Positions 25,716 through 34,607 of a DNA stretch of 64,000 nt are shown here, in pieces. The first letter of the stretch is position 1. Each line of letters begins with the position of its first letter. Position numbers and translations under genes: made by a program. The notes beneath the pieces were generated by a model that saw only the letters and a list, made by a program, of their open reading frames with translations, was not told the origin of the DNA and did not search any database. Origin of the DNA: Planctomycetota bacterium (GTDB lineage Bacteria > Planctomycetota > UBA1135); contig JAAESM010000074.1 of the NCBI GenBank assembly GCA_024229395.1, positions 1 to 64,000 on the forward strand, in the 5' to 3' direction.

Positions 25716-27029
25716 TCAGAACAGCTTCTTCAAGCGGTTCGGTTTGTAGTCCGGGAAGAAACCACTAGGCGGTTCGAAGCCCAAGGAGTTCTCAAGCACG
25801 GCGTTGAAGACGTCGCGGAAGTCAGTGCTCACGGCAAGGTCGCGGCCTTGATAGAGGTTTTCTGGCTTCAGTCCGCGCCAATCGCCGTGGACTTCACCAC
25901 CTTTGACACCACCGCCGATCACGAACATCGCGCCACCATGACCGTGGTCGGTGCCGCTGTTACCGTTCTCCTTGACCGTGCGACCGAACTCGGTCATCAC
26001 CAGGATGGTGGTGGTGTCCAAGGTTGGACCCAAGTCCTGACAGAAGGCACTGATGCCGGTCGAAAGGTCACGCAGGCGGTCGGCCATATTGCCTTCGGCG
26101 CCACCCTCTTGGGCGTGGTCATCCCAGCCGTTGTAATCGATGCCCGCGACCTCAAGGCCTTCGTTGGCCTTCAAAACCAATGCGATCTTCTTCAAGCGTT
26201 GGCCAAAGCGGCTATCTGGATAGCTCGAACCTGAAACGGTGGCGTTCTTATTCTTCTTCTCGCTGGCGGCAATGATTGCCTGCAGACGACGCAGGGTCTC
26301 GATGGTGATGCGTCCGGACTTAACGACACCAGCGGCATCGTCTTCGCGTTCACCGCTCATCATCTCGCCACCTTCAAGCATGTCGCCACCTTCGCCGTAG
26401 AAACGTTCGAAGGCATCAAGGTTGCGCGAGCTCTTCTTCTTGGTGAGGCTACTCGGAACCGCAAGCACTGGATAAGTACCCCGCAAGGAGCGCGGCAGTA
26501 GTTCCTGCATTCCTAAGGCGCGGAACTCGCTAGCGCTATCGCCTTTCTTCTGGGTGGTGGCTAGGTACCGGTTCAACCAACCATCACGCACGCCGCGATT
26601 GCCAGGAGCACCGAACTCCATCCAATCCTGGGCGTCGAAGTGACTGCGCGTAGTGTGTGGTGAGCCAGCGCACACGATCGGTGCCAACTTGCCGGATGCC
26701 CACAAGGACTGCAAGGAAGTCATGGCCGGGTGCAGGCCGAAGGTCTTATCCAGCTTGATCAAGCCGGATTCAAGGTTCATTGCCAACGTTGGGCGATGGG
26801 CAGCGTAGTCAGGGTCACCGTAAGGCACAATGACGTTCATGTGGTCGGCACCACCACGCAGGAAGATCACCACCAATGACTTATTGGAGCCATCCTGCGG
26901 CACATAACCAGGAGCCAGTGTTTCGCTGGCCAGTAGCTGATTGGCGAAAGCGCCGCTATGCAAAGCCACGCCACTGGCCGCAGCCAGTTTCAGGAAGTCG
27001 CGTCGGGAAGTTGGGTTTTTATGAGACAT
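25716..27029 (-). CDS. DUF1501 family Tat-exported protein
   Basis: A protein of 437 aa. The N-terminus has a twin-arginine signal (SRRDFLKLAAASG). The family is related to sulfatases/alkaline phosphatases; typical motifs are LVVIFLRGGADHMN, FGLHPAMTSL, YNGWDDHAQEGG, DLGPTLDTTTILVMTEFGRT and TDHGHGGAMFVIGG. DUF1501 genes commonly pair with DUF1800 genes, as here, and are abundant in Planctomycetota; biochemical role unknown. It is the last gene of the long minus-strand run. Confidence 0.93.
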   Translation of the reverse strand: MSHKNPTSRRDFLKLAAASGVALHSGAFANQLLASETLAPGYVPQDGSNKSLVVIFLRGGADHMNVIVPYGDPDYAAHRPTLAMNLESGLIKLDKTFGLHPAMTSLQSLWASGKLAPIVCAGSPHTTRSHFDAQDWMEFGAPGNRGVRDGWLNRYLATTQKKGDSASEFRALGMQELLPRSLRGTYPVLAVPSSLTKKKSSRNLDAFERFYGEGGDMLEGGEMMSGEREDDAAGVVKSGRITIETLRRLQAIIAASEKKNKNATVSGSSYPDSRFGQRLKKIALVLKANEGLEVAGIDYNGWDDHAQEGGAEGNMADRLRDLSTGISAFCQDLGPTLDTTTILVMTEFGRTVKENGNSGTDHGHGGAMFVIGGGVKGGEVHGDWRGLKPENLYQGRDLAVSTDFRDVFNAVLENSLGFEPPSGFFPDYKPNRLKKLF

Positions 27030-27037
27030 GGACTGTA

Positions 27038-27042
27038 CTCCT
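27038..27042 (-). promoter_or_regulatory. Shine-Dalgarno AGGAG for the DUF1501 gene
   Basis: AGGAG on the minus strand lies 8 nt before the ATG at 27029 and overlaps the TAG stop of the DUF1800 gene (27043-27041), which would couple their translation. It is one of the few good Shine-Dalgarno sites in the window. Confidence 0.6.
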
Positions 27043-28687
27043 ACTGCTGTTGAAACTCTGGGGAACCGAGAAGAAGGCCAACCAAGGTCGGTCCGATCTC
27101 ATACAAATCCGGTACGCGTTTTTTCTTATCTAAGTACTCCGACGTGACCGTGGCCAAGGCCGCACGGGTGCGGTCACCTGCACCGCCAGGAAGGATCAAC
27201 TTGGTGAGGTGGTGCTGCCACAGGCGCGGCGGACCATCATGCGGAATCTGGTCGTAGAAGGTGTCGGGAATCTTCACCCCACGAATCTTGGAGTTGGCCA
27301 AGTCAGTGGCGAACTCCCAACGCAAAGCCATCACGCCAGGATCGAGCCAGGCGTCGGCGGTATCGTAATAGCCAGTTGGGTCATCGCAGTGATAGATGGG
27401 TTGTCCCATTTCCTGCAGATAACGACCGATCGAAGCCTGCCGATCGATGTCGGCGCCGGTCACGCGCAAGGCGCTGAGGATGAACTCGTAGGGCGTCTTG
27501 AACTTGGTGCGGTAATTGGAGCGTGACCAGAAGTCTTCGCTCTCGACGATGGTCTGGGTCATGGCAACCAAGTCACCCTTGGTCTTGCGGTAGGTCTTGG
27601 CGACCTTGGCGACCAATTTCTCCGACGGCTTATCGGCCACCAGGAAACGCACCATCTTCATGGCGATGAAATCGGCGGTGCCCTTGTGCTCGCCGAGCAT
27701 CTTCAGCACCGACAGTCCTTGCCCTGGCCCCTTCTCCTGATCTTCAGGGAACTTCTTGCCGAGCAGCTTGATGTCGCCGCGCACATGCATGGAAGCCTTG
27801 AAGACGAAATCCTGACTGCCCTTGCGGCCGCCATCGACCGTCCAACCGGTAAGAATTTCGGCCAGTGCGATCACATCTTTCTGCTTGTAATAGTTATCGA
27901 CTCCAAGCGTGTGCAGCTCCAGCAACTCACGCGCATAGTTCTCGTTCAAGCCACGCTGCGATGCGATCTGCACCGCCTCGACCGCGCGTTCCTCGGAACC
28001 GGTCTTGCGCTTGGTCTTGCGTTCGATCTCGGCTAACTCCTGCTTGCTCGGCGGGCGCCGCGACAGATGGTTGTCCAGGTAATAAAGCATGGCCGGATGC
28101 ATGGCCGACGCCTTCAACATGTCAGGGAACTTGCCCCAGATGTTGTTGCGCAACACCGCCGCTTCGTAGTGGGGCACTGCCGCGTATATGTTCTGGCCCT
28201 TGGTAAAACTCACGTTCAAGTGATTGCGCCAGAACTCGCCCATCACTTCGGTGGCTTGGCGATCGCTGTAGACCGCACGCAGTGCCGTCGACCACACCAC
28301 TTCATCGAGCGGGATCCGCCTCTTCTTGCGCTCGGCGCGTTGCTCCTCTCGAGTCTGAGTCTTGCCACGCTCGCGCTCGGTGTAAGTGAAGGCAGCACAG
28401 TCCTTCACCGTCAACGCCAAGGTCTGATACTCACTGAGCCAAGATGCCAAACGTGGATCGCTAGGATCCTTGTCCTGAAGCTGCTCCTTGAGCCATGCCT
28501 CGGCGCCAATCTCGATCACCTTGTCGGTCTCGCCGGGACGCGGTCCGTAGGAAAGGCGCGAAAGTAAATGGGCAGCGCGCTCGCGATCGTTCAGCGGGGC
28601 TGCGGCCGGATCATCTTGACTGGGAAAGCCGTCATGGGTGCGGGGTTCCATACTCTCCATCCTATGGGAATTGGGACTGATGCGCAT
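27041..28687 (-). CDS. DUF1800 family protein
   Basis: A protein of 548 aa from the ATG at 28687; an ATG at 28660 is an alternative. Family motifs: ERAAHLLSRLSYGPRPGE near the N-terminus, WRNHLNVSF, HPAMLYYLDNHLSRR, GLNENYARELLELHTLG, VIALAEILTGWTVDG and the C-terminal CDDPTGYYDTADAWLDPG. No clear signal peptide is visible, so it may be exported with its DUF1501 partner or act elsewhere. It starts 42 nt after the STT3-like gene. Confidence 0.92.
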   Translation of the reverse strand: MRISPNSHRMESMEPRTHDGFPSQDDPAAAPLNDRERAAHLLSRLSYGPRPGETDKVIEIGAEAWLKEQLQDKDPSDPRLASWLSEYQTLALTVKDCAAFTYTERERGKTQTREEQRAERKKRRIPLDEVVWSTALRAVYSDRQATEVMGEFWRNHLNVSFTKGQNIYAAVPHYEAAVLRNNIWGKFPDMLKASAMHPAMLYYLDNHLSRRPPSKQELAEIERKTKRKTGSEERAVEAVQIASQRGLNENYARELLELHTLGVDNYYKQKDVIALAEILTGWTVDGGRKGSQDFVFKASMHVRGDIKLLGKKFPEDQEKGPGQGLSVLKMLGEHKGTADFIAMKMVRFLVADKPSEKLVAKVAKTYRKTKGDLVAMTQTIVESEDFWSRSNYRTKFKTPYEFILSALRVTGADIDRQASIGRYLQEMGQPIYHCDDPTGYYDTADAWLDPGVMALRWEFATDLANSKIRGVKIPDTFYDQIPHDGPPRLWQHHLTKLILPGGAGDRTRAALATVTSEYLDKKKRVPDLYEIGPTLVGLLLGSPEFQQQ

Positions 28688-28729
28688 CCGTTTCCGAACC
28701 CAAAGCTGCCGCCGACGTTCCGCAGTAGC

Positions 28730-30997
28730 TCAGCGCAATTGCAGAATCGTGTCGCCCTCGAGGACCGCCTTTTCAGGAATCTCGACCGCCTGCAGGGTGT
28801 CTCCGCTGCCCCACAGGATTGAACTGACGAATCCCGCGCCGTTGCGTCCACTGCAATAGGGAACCCGCACCTTGGCAAAGCCGGTGTCGTCGGCGAGCGC
28901 AACATGTTGCCACTTGCCGCCGAAAATCTTCTCACCGGCGTGATTGCGGAACTCAAAATGAACCTCGACCTTCAGCTCCTGGCCCGGATCCAGTTGCGCC
29001 ATCAACTCCGCACCCTGGACGCGTTGCCACACGCGCGCGGCGGCTTGCTGACTGCCTAGTTGCGGCGGCACCGGAATCACCAACGGTGACATGTAGACCA
29101 AGCGCAGATAATCGATCGGCGCAGCGGGTCCTTGAGGGCCGTCCATGTCGCCAATGTTGTAGAGCATGGCACCCATCGTCTGGTACCAACGCGGCTGGAA
29201 CTGCATTCCCTTGCCCCCACCGACGACCTTCTGATAATCGCTCATCTTCGCATTTCCACCAAGCGCCTTGACCAGTGTTGGAATCAAGGTCTGGAACCGT
29301 GCCGTTGTGACAACGTACTCCACTTCGCGATCGATTAGCAGTTGCTCGGCCGCAGCTGGGTCTTCCGACATGAAGAACTTCGCTGGATCCTGGAAGCTAT
29401 CGACACCAATGTAAGTGCCGAAGTTGGTGGCGATGCTTGGTCGCTGCGCCGCCCATTCGATCACGTGACCGAAATCCCATGCTGCCATGACCGAACCGCG
29501 CTCTTCCGGCGGCTGTTCGTTTTGGCTTCCGATCCATTCGAAGACCAAGCGCTCGGCGGATTTCTGATCGTCCTGGCGCGATTCACCAGCGCGTTGCACG
29601 GCGTAGATCACGGTCGGTGCTTGCAGGGCAATCGCCAGGACGGCGGCAAGCCCAAGGCGCATGCCAAGGTTGCGCTGTGGCAAGCGCAAACGCGGCCAGC
29701 TCTGGACCAGCCACCAAGCCACCAAAATGGCCAGCGGTGCGGCAAGAGAATCGGCGAAACGTCGTTGTGCGAAGGCTTGGATGACCATCAGCGGGACTGC
29801 GATCATCAAAGGAATCAACTCATGCTTGCCGCTGCGAATGCGTTGCCATGCACTCCACATGGCGAAGGGCACCAACACCACGGCGAAACCGATCCATCGA
29901 CCAAAGCCCCCAGTCTGGAATCGGTCCGTACCCCAAAGTGGCGACGACTCGGCAATGCCGGACATGAATTGATCGGCGCGCGATGCCCACGCGAAGCCTT
30001 CTCGAATGCCTGGGCCGGGGCCGACATCCAATAGCATCACGATCGCGCCAACGATTGCACCAACTCCGATTACCATCCACGGATAACGCTTACGCGTCTC
30101 CTGCTCATGGATGAACAACGGCGCCACGAAGACCAAGGCACCTAAGGCCAACCAGGCTAGGTGGAAGTAAGACAAGTTCACCACCATCCATGGATGGTCG
30201 AAACGCCAAGGGCTCGACAACACCGCTGGGCCGAGCGTTAAGGCGGCCACTACGTGGAAGTACAAACCGAAAGCGGCGAGACCGCGCCAGCGCTCATCGC
30301 GCTTGAGACACAGCCACCAAGCCAAGGCCAGTTGCAACGGCAAGATGTAAAGCACTGCCCCCACCCAAGAACCCAGCAACACACCGGCGATCATGCCGCA
30401 GAAGGCACCGACGAATCCGGCCAAACGCGCGCGCAAGAACAAGCGTTGTTTGACTGCCATGGTGAATGCGACCAACAACAACGTGGCCAATAACGAGACC
30501 CAAGCATGGTGATCGGCGACACCGGGCGTGCTGTAGTGCACCGAGCCATAACAGAAAGCATGCAGCAAACCGGCAATCACAGCGCCACGTCGGCCGGCGA
30601 GCAATGCGCCGCAAAAGGCCGTGACTAGAGTGGTCAAGACGGCAAAGCCGAGCGGCAACTCAGAGGCGGAGTTCTCCAGGTCTAAACGGGAACCTTCATG
30701 TGTGCTCAAGCCCGACGCCACCATCGTGTAGTAAGGCGGCCAGGGCACTGTTGCGCCTTTGGGGTAGTTCAGGAATGGATCGGTCGCCGCCGGCAAACCC
30801 GCCTCATTGCGATAACGCTCGATGCGGCGTAAGTAGTAGAGGCCATCGCTATCGACGCTGTACCACTCGCCGCCATAACCGGTATCGCTGGCGAACTCCA
30901 AACGCAGATGGCTGGCCTCGCGCACTCCCCAACTCGCGAGCGCCACCGTCAACAGGATGGCGACATAGATCCACGAGCGGGAGGAAGGTGCTTTCAT
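28730..30997 (-). CDS. STT3/PglB-like membrane glycosyltransferase (oligosaccharyltransferase family)
   Basis: A protein of 755 aa with about 12-13 hydrophobic helices and a soluble C-terminal part (from about 470). Marks of the STT3/AglB/PglB family: the metal-binding D-x-D at residues 49-51 (VDSDG), the DHH motif at 162-164 (GVADHHAW), a GIAESSP segment near 347-353 matching the SVSE/TIxE loop, and AAWDFG at 505-510 in the place of WWDYG. The first Trp of that motif is Ala. Family members move lipid-linked glycans to Asn of exported proteins. Substrate use here is inferred. It starts at the stop codon of the DUF5916 gene (1-nt overlap). Confidence 0.75.
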   Translation of the reverse strand: MKAPSSRSWIYVAILLTVALASWGVREASHLRLEFASDTGYGGEWYSVDSDGLYYLRRIERYRNEAGLPAATDPFLNYPKGATVPWPPYYTMVASGLSTHEGSRLDLENSASELPLGFAVLTTLVTAFCGALLAGRRGAVIAGLLHAFCYGSVHYSTPGVADHHAWVSLLATLLLVAFTMAVKQRLFLRARLAGFVGAFCGMIAGVLLGSWVGAVLYILPLQLALAWWLCLKRDERWRGLAAFGLYFHVVAALTLGPAVLSSPWRFDHPWMVVNLSYFHLAWLALGALVFVAPLFIHEQETRKRYPWMVIGVGAIVGAIVMLLDVGPGPGIREGFAWASRADQFMSGIAESSPLWGTDRFQTGGFGRWIGFAVVLVPFAMWSAWQRIRSGKHELIPLMIAVPLMVIQAFAQRRFADSLAAPLAILVAWWLVQSWPRLRLPQRNLGMRLGLAAVLAIALQAPTVIYAVQRAGESRQDDQKSAERLVFEWIGSQNEQPPEERGSVMAAWDFGHVIEWAAQRPSIATNFGTYIGVDSFQDPAKFFMSEDPAAAEQLLIDREVEYVVTTARFQTLIPTLVKALGGNAKMSDYQKVVGGGKGMQFQPRWYQTMGAMLYNIGDMDGPQGPAAPIDYLRLVYMSPLVIPVPPQLGSQQAAARVWQRVQGAELMAQLDPGQELKVEVHFEFRNHAGEKIFGGKWQHVALADDTGFAKVRVPYCSGRNGAGFVSSILWGSGDTLQAVEIPEKAVLEGDTILQLR

Positions 30998-33198
30998 CAG
31001 AAGCGCACAGCGTAAACGAGCTTCGCTGTGACATCGTTACCGAGTGGCACGATCAAGCCGCTGTCGCGCTCTTCCCAACCGGTGTTGAGGACCAGGAACA
31101 ACTCGCGGCCATCCTCGACCAGCCAACGCAGGCGCGACTGCAAGCCGAGGGTATCGCTGACGTTATCCGATTGCATCAGCGTTTCCAGCGTGAGGCCGGA
31201 AGTGAAGGAATAATCCATCGCCAGGCTCTCGATGCGGACGGTGAAATCACCGCTTGCCACGCTGCCATGCTCCTCGCGGTAGGAAAGTGCGGCGCGCATC
31301 TTCTCATCGGGCCGCCAAGTCAAATCGGTACGAAAACGGTCGAGGGTGCCGTCGTACCAATCGCCCTTGGTGAAGGAAATATTGGTCGCTAGCGACCGGC
31401 TGCTGGAACTGCGGAAACCTGCGGAGAAGGAGGTCCAGTCGTATTCCCCAGCGGCAATGCTGATGCCTTCTACCACGCCGAAGGATGTATCCGGGTGGTC
31501 GGACTGTAGCTGCATATTGAAGTAGAGGTCGTCGCCGCTCTCGAAATCAAAGCCCAATACGCGCAGCGCAACATTGGAAGAAACCACATCACCGCCGAGG
31601 TCCGTCCACCAACTCGGGCTGATGGAGAAGTTGTAGCTGCGAATCCACTCGCTGTCTGGGCGCGGACTCCAACGAATGCGGCCGGAAGTTTGGATCTCGC
31701 CGGGGCGACGGATGAAACCGAGTGCTGGACGGAAGTCGTCTTGACTGCCGATCATCGACACGCGGTAGCTCCAGTCGGTGGTGGTGAGCTCCGCTTGGGT
31801 GCCGAAACCCATGCCGCGTGACTCGGTGGCTTCGTCGTCGGAGTGCGAGAAGAAAGTGTTGAAGCTAAAGTTGCCAGGCAACACCGAGCTACTGCTCCAA
31901 CGCAAGTCCGCGCCGATCACATTGTTGTCCTTCTCGCTGCTTGGGTTTCCGGAAGTCAACAACGCGCCGACGGTAAGGCCGTCGCCAAGGTTGTAGGACG
32001 GGCGGAAAACGAACAGCTCGCTATCTGGAGTGCCGGCCGCTGCGGTTGCTGCGGTACTCACACCAATGAAACCCAAGTCCCACTGATTGGTGCGGCCAGC
32101 CACGCGTAATCCATAATCCAACGGCACTTCAAAGCCACTAGCCAGGCCGATGCGGCGACTGAAGAACGGCTGCAAGTGCGAGCCGGTACTGCCATGACCG
32201 CCGACCTCACCGAACTGGAAGAAGGTGGCGTCTTGTAGGAAGAAATCGCGCTTCTCGGGGAAGAACAGCGGGTAGCGCGTCAAGTTGACTTGGCGCGTAT
32301 CGACCTCGGTCTCGGCGAAGTCGGTGTTCCAAGTGACCGACGCCTTCAACTGCGGCGTGATGCTCCAGTTGATCTCACCGCCGATATCGCCAGCCATCAC
32401 CGACGGGCCATCGTATGGGTTGTCGTTGGCGACCTTGAAGTAAGGGCGAAACTCCAGACCGTGACCTTTCTGAATGCCGGCGAAGCCGGACAGCTGCCCT
32501 GCCTCGCTGATCATGCCGAGCGGCAGTTCCCTGCGCAGCGAAGCCCAACGGTGGTCGGAACGGTCGGCACCGCGAAAGCGATTGAAGTTCGCCTGCCACA
32601 GGTCAGTCTCGCCGAAAGACATGGTGGCGAATGGGATGGCGATCTCAGCAACCCAGCGGTCTTCAAGAACACGGGTCTCGCCTTTCCAGAAGGCATCCCA
32701 TGGCTTGTTGAAACGACGGCCGTTGGCACCAAGCAGCGCATCGCCACGGGAACCGGCCGCCGAGATCTGGAACCAGTAACTGTTCTCAGAATCATTGAAA
32801 GTACCAAGCACCAACTCCATGCGGTCGTCATTGGCCAGGAAGGCGTCGCGATGGATGTTCTGCAGCACCATGTCCTCGGGGGTGGGCTCCATGCAGACCA
32901 CCGCCATGTACAAGTGCTCGTCATCGCGCATCATCCAGATCTCGGTAATCGGATCGCTGACGGCGCCATCGTTCGGTTTGACCTCGGTGAAGTCGTTGAT
33001 GCGCAAGGCACTGCCCCAGGCTTCATCGGTCAAGACGCCATCGATTTCCGGTGCTTGGTGGACCGTTGGAACATGGCCGAGTCGCTTCTGCGATTGGTCG
33101 GGGTCTTGAGGCGCAGCATTCGCCGACGCAGTCATCACTGCTGCAGCGGACAATGTGCACACCACAACGCCAAGGGCGTTTGCGAGAGGGGAAGTCAC
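30997..33198 (-). CDS. DUF5916 outer-membrane-type protein with a CBM9-like N-terminal domain
   Basis: A protein of 733 aa from a GTG at 33198. Signal peptide, then a carbohydrate-binding family 9-like domain (about 45-235: PEIDGVLTDEAWGSA, DEHLYMAVVCME, WVAEIAIPFATMSF). The rest is an alternating beta pattern typical of a membrane barrel, with the family hallmark NLTRYPLFFPEKRDFFLQ near 305 and an aromatic final residue (YAVRF). It is probably inserted in the outer membrane. The start is 6 nt after the M1-like peptidase stop. Confidence 0.9.
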   Translation of the reverse strand: MTSPLANALGVVVCTLSAAAVMTASANAAPQDPDQSQKRLGHVPTVHQAPEIDGVLTDEAWGSALRINDFTEVKPNDGAVSDPITEIWMMRDDEHLYMAVVCMEPTPEDMVLQNIHRDAFLANDDRMELVLGTFNDSENSYWFQISAAGSRGDALLGANGRRFNKPWDAFWKGETRVLEDRWVAEIAIPFATMSFGETDLWQANFNRFRGADRSDHRWASLRRELPLGMISEAGQLSGFAGIQKGHGLEFRPYFKVANDNPYDGPSVMAGDIGGEINWSITPQLKASVTWNTDFAETEVDTRQVNLTRYPLFFPEKRDFFLQDATFFQFGEVGGHGSTGSHLQPFFSRRIGLASGFEVPLDYGLRVAGRTNQWDLGFIGVSTAATAAAGTPDSELFVFRPSYNLGDGLTVGALLTSGNPSSEKDNNVIGADLRWSSSSVLPGNFSFNTFFSHSDDEATESRGMGFGTQAELTTTDWSYRVSMIGSQDDFRPALGFIRRPGEIQTSGRIRWSPRPDSEWIRSYNFSISPSWWTDLGGDVVSSNVALRVLGFDFESGDDLYFNMQLQSDHPDTSFGVVEGISIAAGEYDWTSFSAGFRSSSSRSLATNISFTKGDWYDGTLDRFRTDLTWRPDEKMRAALSYREEHGSVASGDFTVRIESLAMDYSFTSGLTLETLMQSDNVSDTLGLQSRLRWLVEDGRELFLVLNTGWEERDSGLIVPLGNDVTAKLVYAVRF

Positions 33199-33204
33199 GG
33201 GTTT

Positions 33205-34578
33205 CTAGTCTCTCTTGCTTTCGGCAGCGTCGGTCCAGCTGCCCTCGCGGCCGTAAATATAACGGTGAAAGACCTGCTTCACCGCAGGGTCCTTGGTCGC
33301 TTCGAAAAGGAAGGCTTCCATGTCTTGGGTGGAAGCGGTGCGCAACTTGTACTTGTCGAAGAACAACGACATCAGATTGAGCAATTTCTCCTCGCCGATG
33401 GCATGTGCGATTCGCCCGAAAGCCAGCGCGCCAGTGGAGTACGACTTGCTTGGCGTGATGCGGTTCCACGGCAGGTGGGTCGGGCAAAGGGTGCTCTTGC
33501 GCGCCTCGGTAGAGACTGTCTTCTCGTTACCGCGGAATCCGTCGGCGGCATAAACGGTCCAGGCCTCGTCGTACCAACCATCATTCTGATGACGTGGCTT
33601 GACGCCGCGGCCATACCAACTGTGGTGCAGCTCGTGGCTCAACGCCCCCATCGAAGTGGTGGTGGCTCCGTCGTATTCCATCGAACGACCGCCGGTCCAA
33701 ACGAACACCGTGCAACGATCGCCGTGCGGCCATTCGCCCATGCTGTTGGTGAAATCATTCATGTGCTGCTCAACCAACTCATGCACGCGCTCGTTAGTGA
33801 CCGAGGCGTTCAAGCGGCGGCAGACGTCGACATCGACCTCCTTCTTACCTGGCAAGGTGATCGTTGCGGAAGTGCGCTCCACTTCCTTGGAAGGGATAAT
33901 CACCAACATGTGCGAGAAGGCGGTGTAATGCTCCGGGAAACTCAACTGCCAATGCGTATCCGCGACCGTGGTGACGGTGCCATTGGTCACGATCTCATGC
34001 TCCTCGGTGGCGCCTTTGATCTCAAGGTCGAACTCGAAACCGAAACGATCGTAGATCAAGTTGGCTGGAAACCACATCTCCATATAACGACCGTGGTTCA
34101 GGTCGGAGAAGAAGAAATCCCAATCGAGCGTGCCTTCCCCCCAGCCGATCTCGATGGCGCTCGGCGACTGCGGCTTGGCCAAAGAATACTCCAAATGCAG
34201 ATGATGTTCCTTCTCTGGTTTGAGTTCCTTCTCGATGATGCGCATGGTACCGGCAGTCTTGCCGAACTTATGCGGCGCCATCTCCTCGGGCTTCATCTTC
34301 TTACCGTTCAACTTTGCCGACGTGATGTCTTGGCGCAGATCGAAGATTGGCATGCCACCTTCTCCAGTCATGCGAAACGTCATGTCCGCCACGACCGAAG
34401 CGGTCTGCGATTCCAGATCGAAAACGACCTTGGCCTCGACCGTGTTGATGTCGATTCCGACGCCCGTCAAGCCGTCGACCTTGAACGGAGCCGGTGCGAA
34501 CATCCGGTCATCAAGAACATCTGTCTGTTGCGCTGGGAATAAGGATAAAAGCGTTGCGGTTACGGCAGTCAGGAGCAT
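33205..34578 (-). CDS. Exported M1-like zinc metallopeptidase
   Basis: A protein of 457 aa, short for M1. After a signal-like N-terminus comes a beta-rich domain (about 30-245), then the gluzincin core: HELHH at 315-319 (zinc ligands His315 and His319, catalytic Glu316) and Glu338 in DEAWT, the exact HExxH-18-E spacing. The usual GAMEN exopeptidase motif appears as SMEYDGAT near 299, so substrate trimming may differ from classic aminopeptidases. The C-terminal helical domain is only partial. Confidence 0.85.
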   Translation of the reverse strand: MLLTAVTATLLSLFPAQQTDVLDDRMFAPAPFKVDGLTGVGIDINTVEAKVVFDLESQTASVVADMTFRMTGEGGMPIFDLRQDITSAKLNGKKMKPEEMAPHKFGKTAGTMRIIEKELKPEKEHHLHLEYSLAKPQSPSAIEIGWGEGTLDWDFFFSDLNHGRYMEMWFPANLIYDRFGFEFDLEIKGATEEHEIVTNGTVTTVADTHWQLSFPEHYTAFSHMLVIIPSKEVERTSATITLPGKKEVDVDVCRRLNASVTNERVHELVEQHMNDFTNSMGEWPHGDRCTVFVWTGGRSMEYDGATTTSMGALSHELHHSWYGRGVKPRHQNDGWYDEAWTVYAADGFRGNEKTVSTEARKSTLCPTHLPWNRITPSKSYSTGALAFGRIAHAIGEEKLLNLMSLFFDKYKLRTASTQDMEAFLFEATKDPAVKQVFHRYIYGREGSWTDAAESKRD

Positions 34579-34584
34579 CGGGCC

Positions 34585-34590
34585 ATCCTA
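34585..34590 (-). promoter_or_regulatory. Candidate -10 box (TAGGAT) for the M1-like peptidase gene
   Basis: TAGGAT on the minus strand ends 6 nt before the ATG at 34578, in the 29-nt gap after the CAP-domain gene. It could add an internal start site inside the long gene run. Confidence 0.3.
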
Positions 34591-34607
34591 GCAGGCCCTG
34601 GTGCAAG

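Noticed and set aside
28720..28745. A tRNA-like GTAGCTCAG stretch
   Set aside because: It resembles a D-arm start only. No acceptor stem, anticodon arm or T-arm follows, and it sits at the end of the STT3-like gene.
32290..34542. A 750-codon plus-strand open frame
   Set aside because: It is wholly antisense to the DUF5916 and M1-like genes, which have clear family motifs. The frame is open because of codon bias on the other strand.
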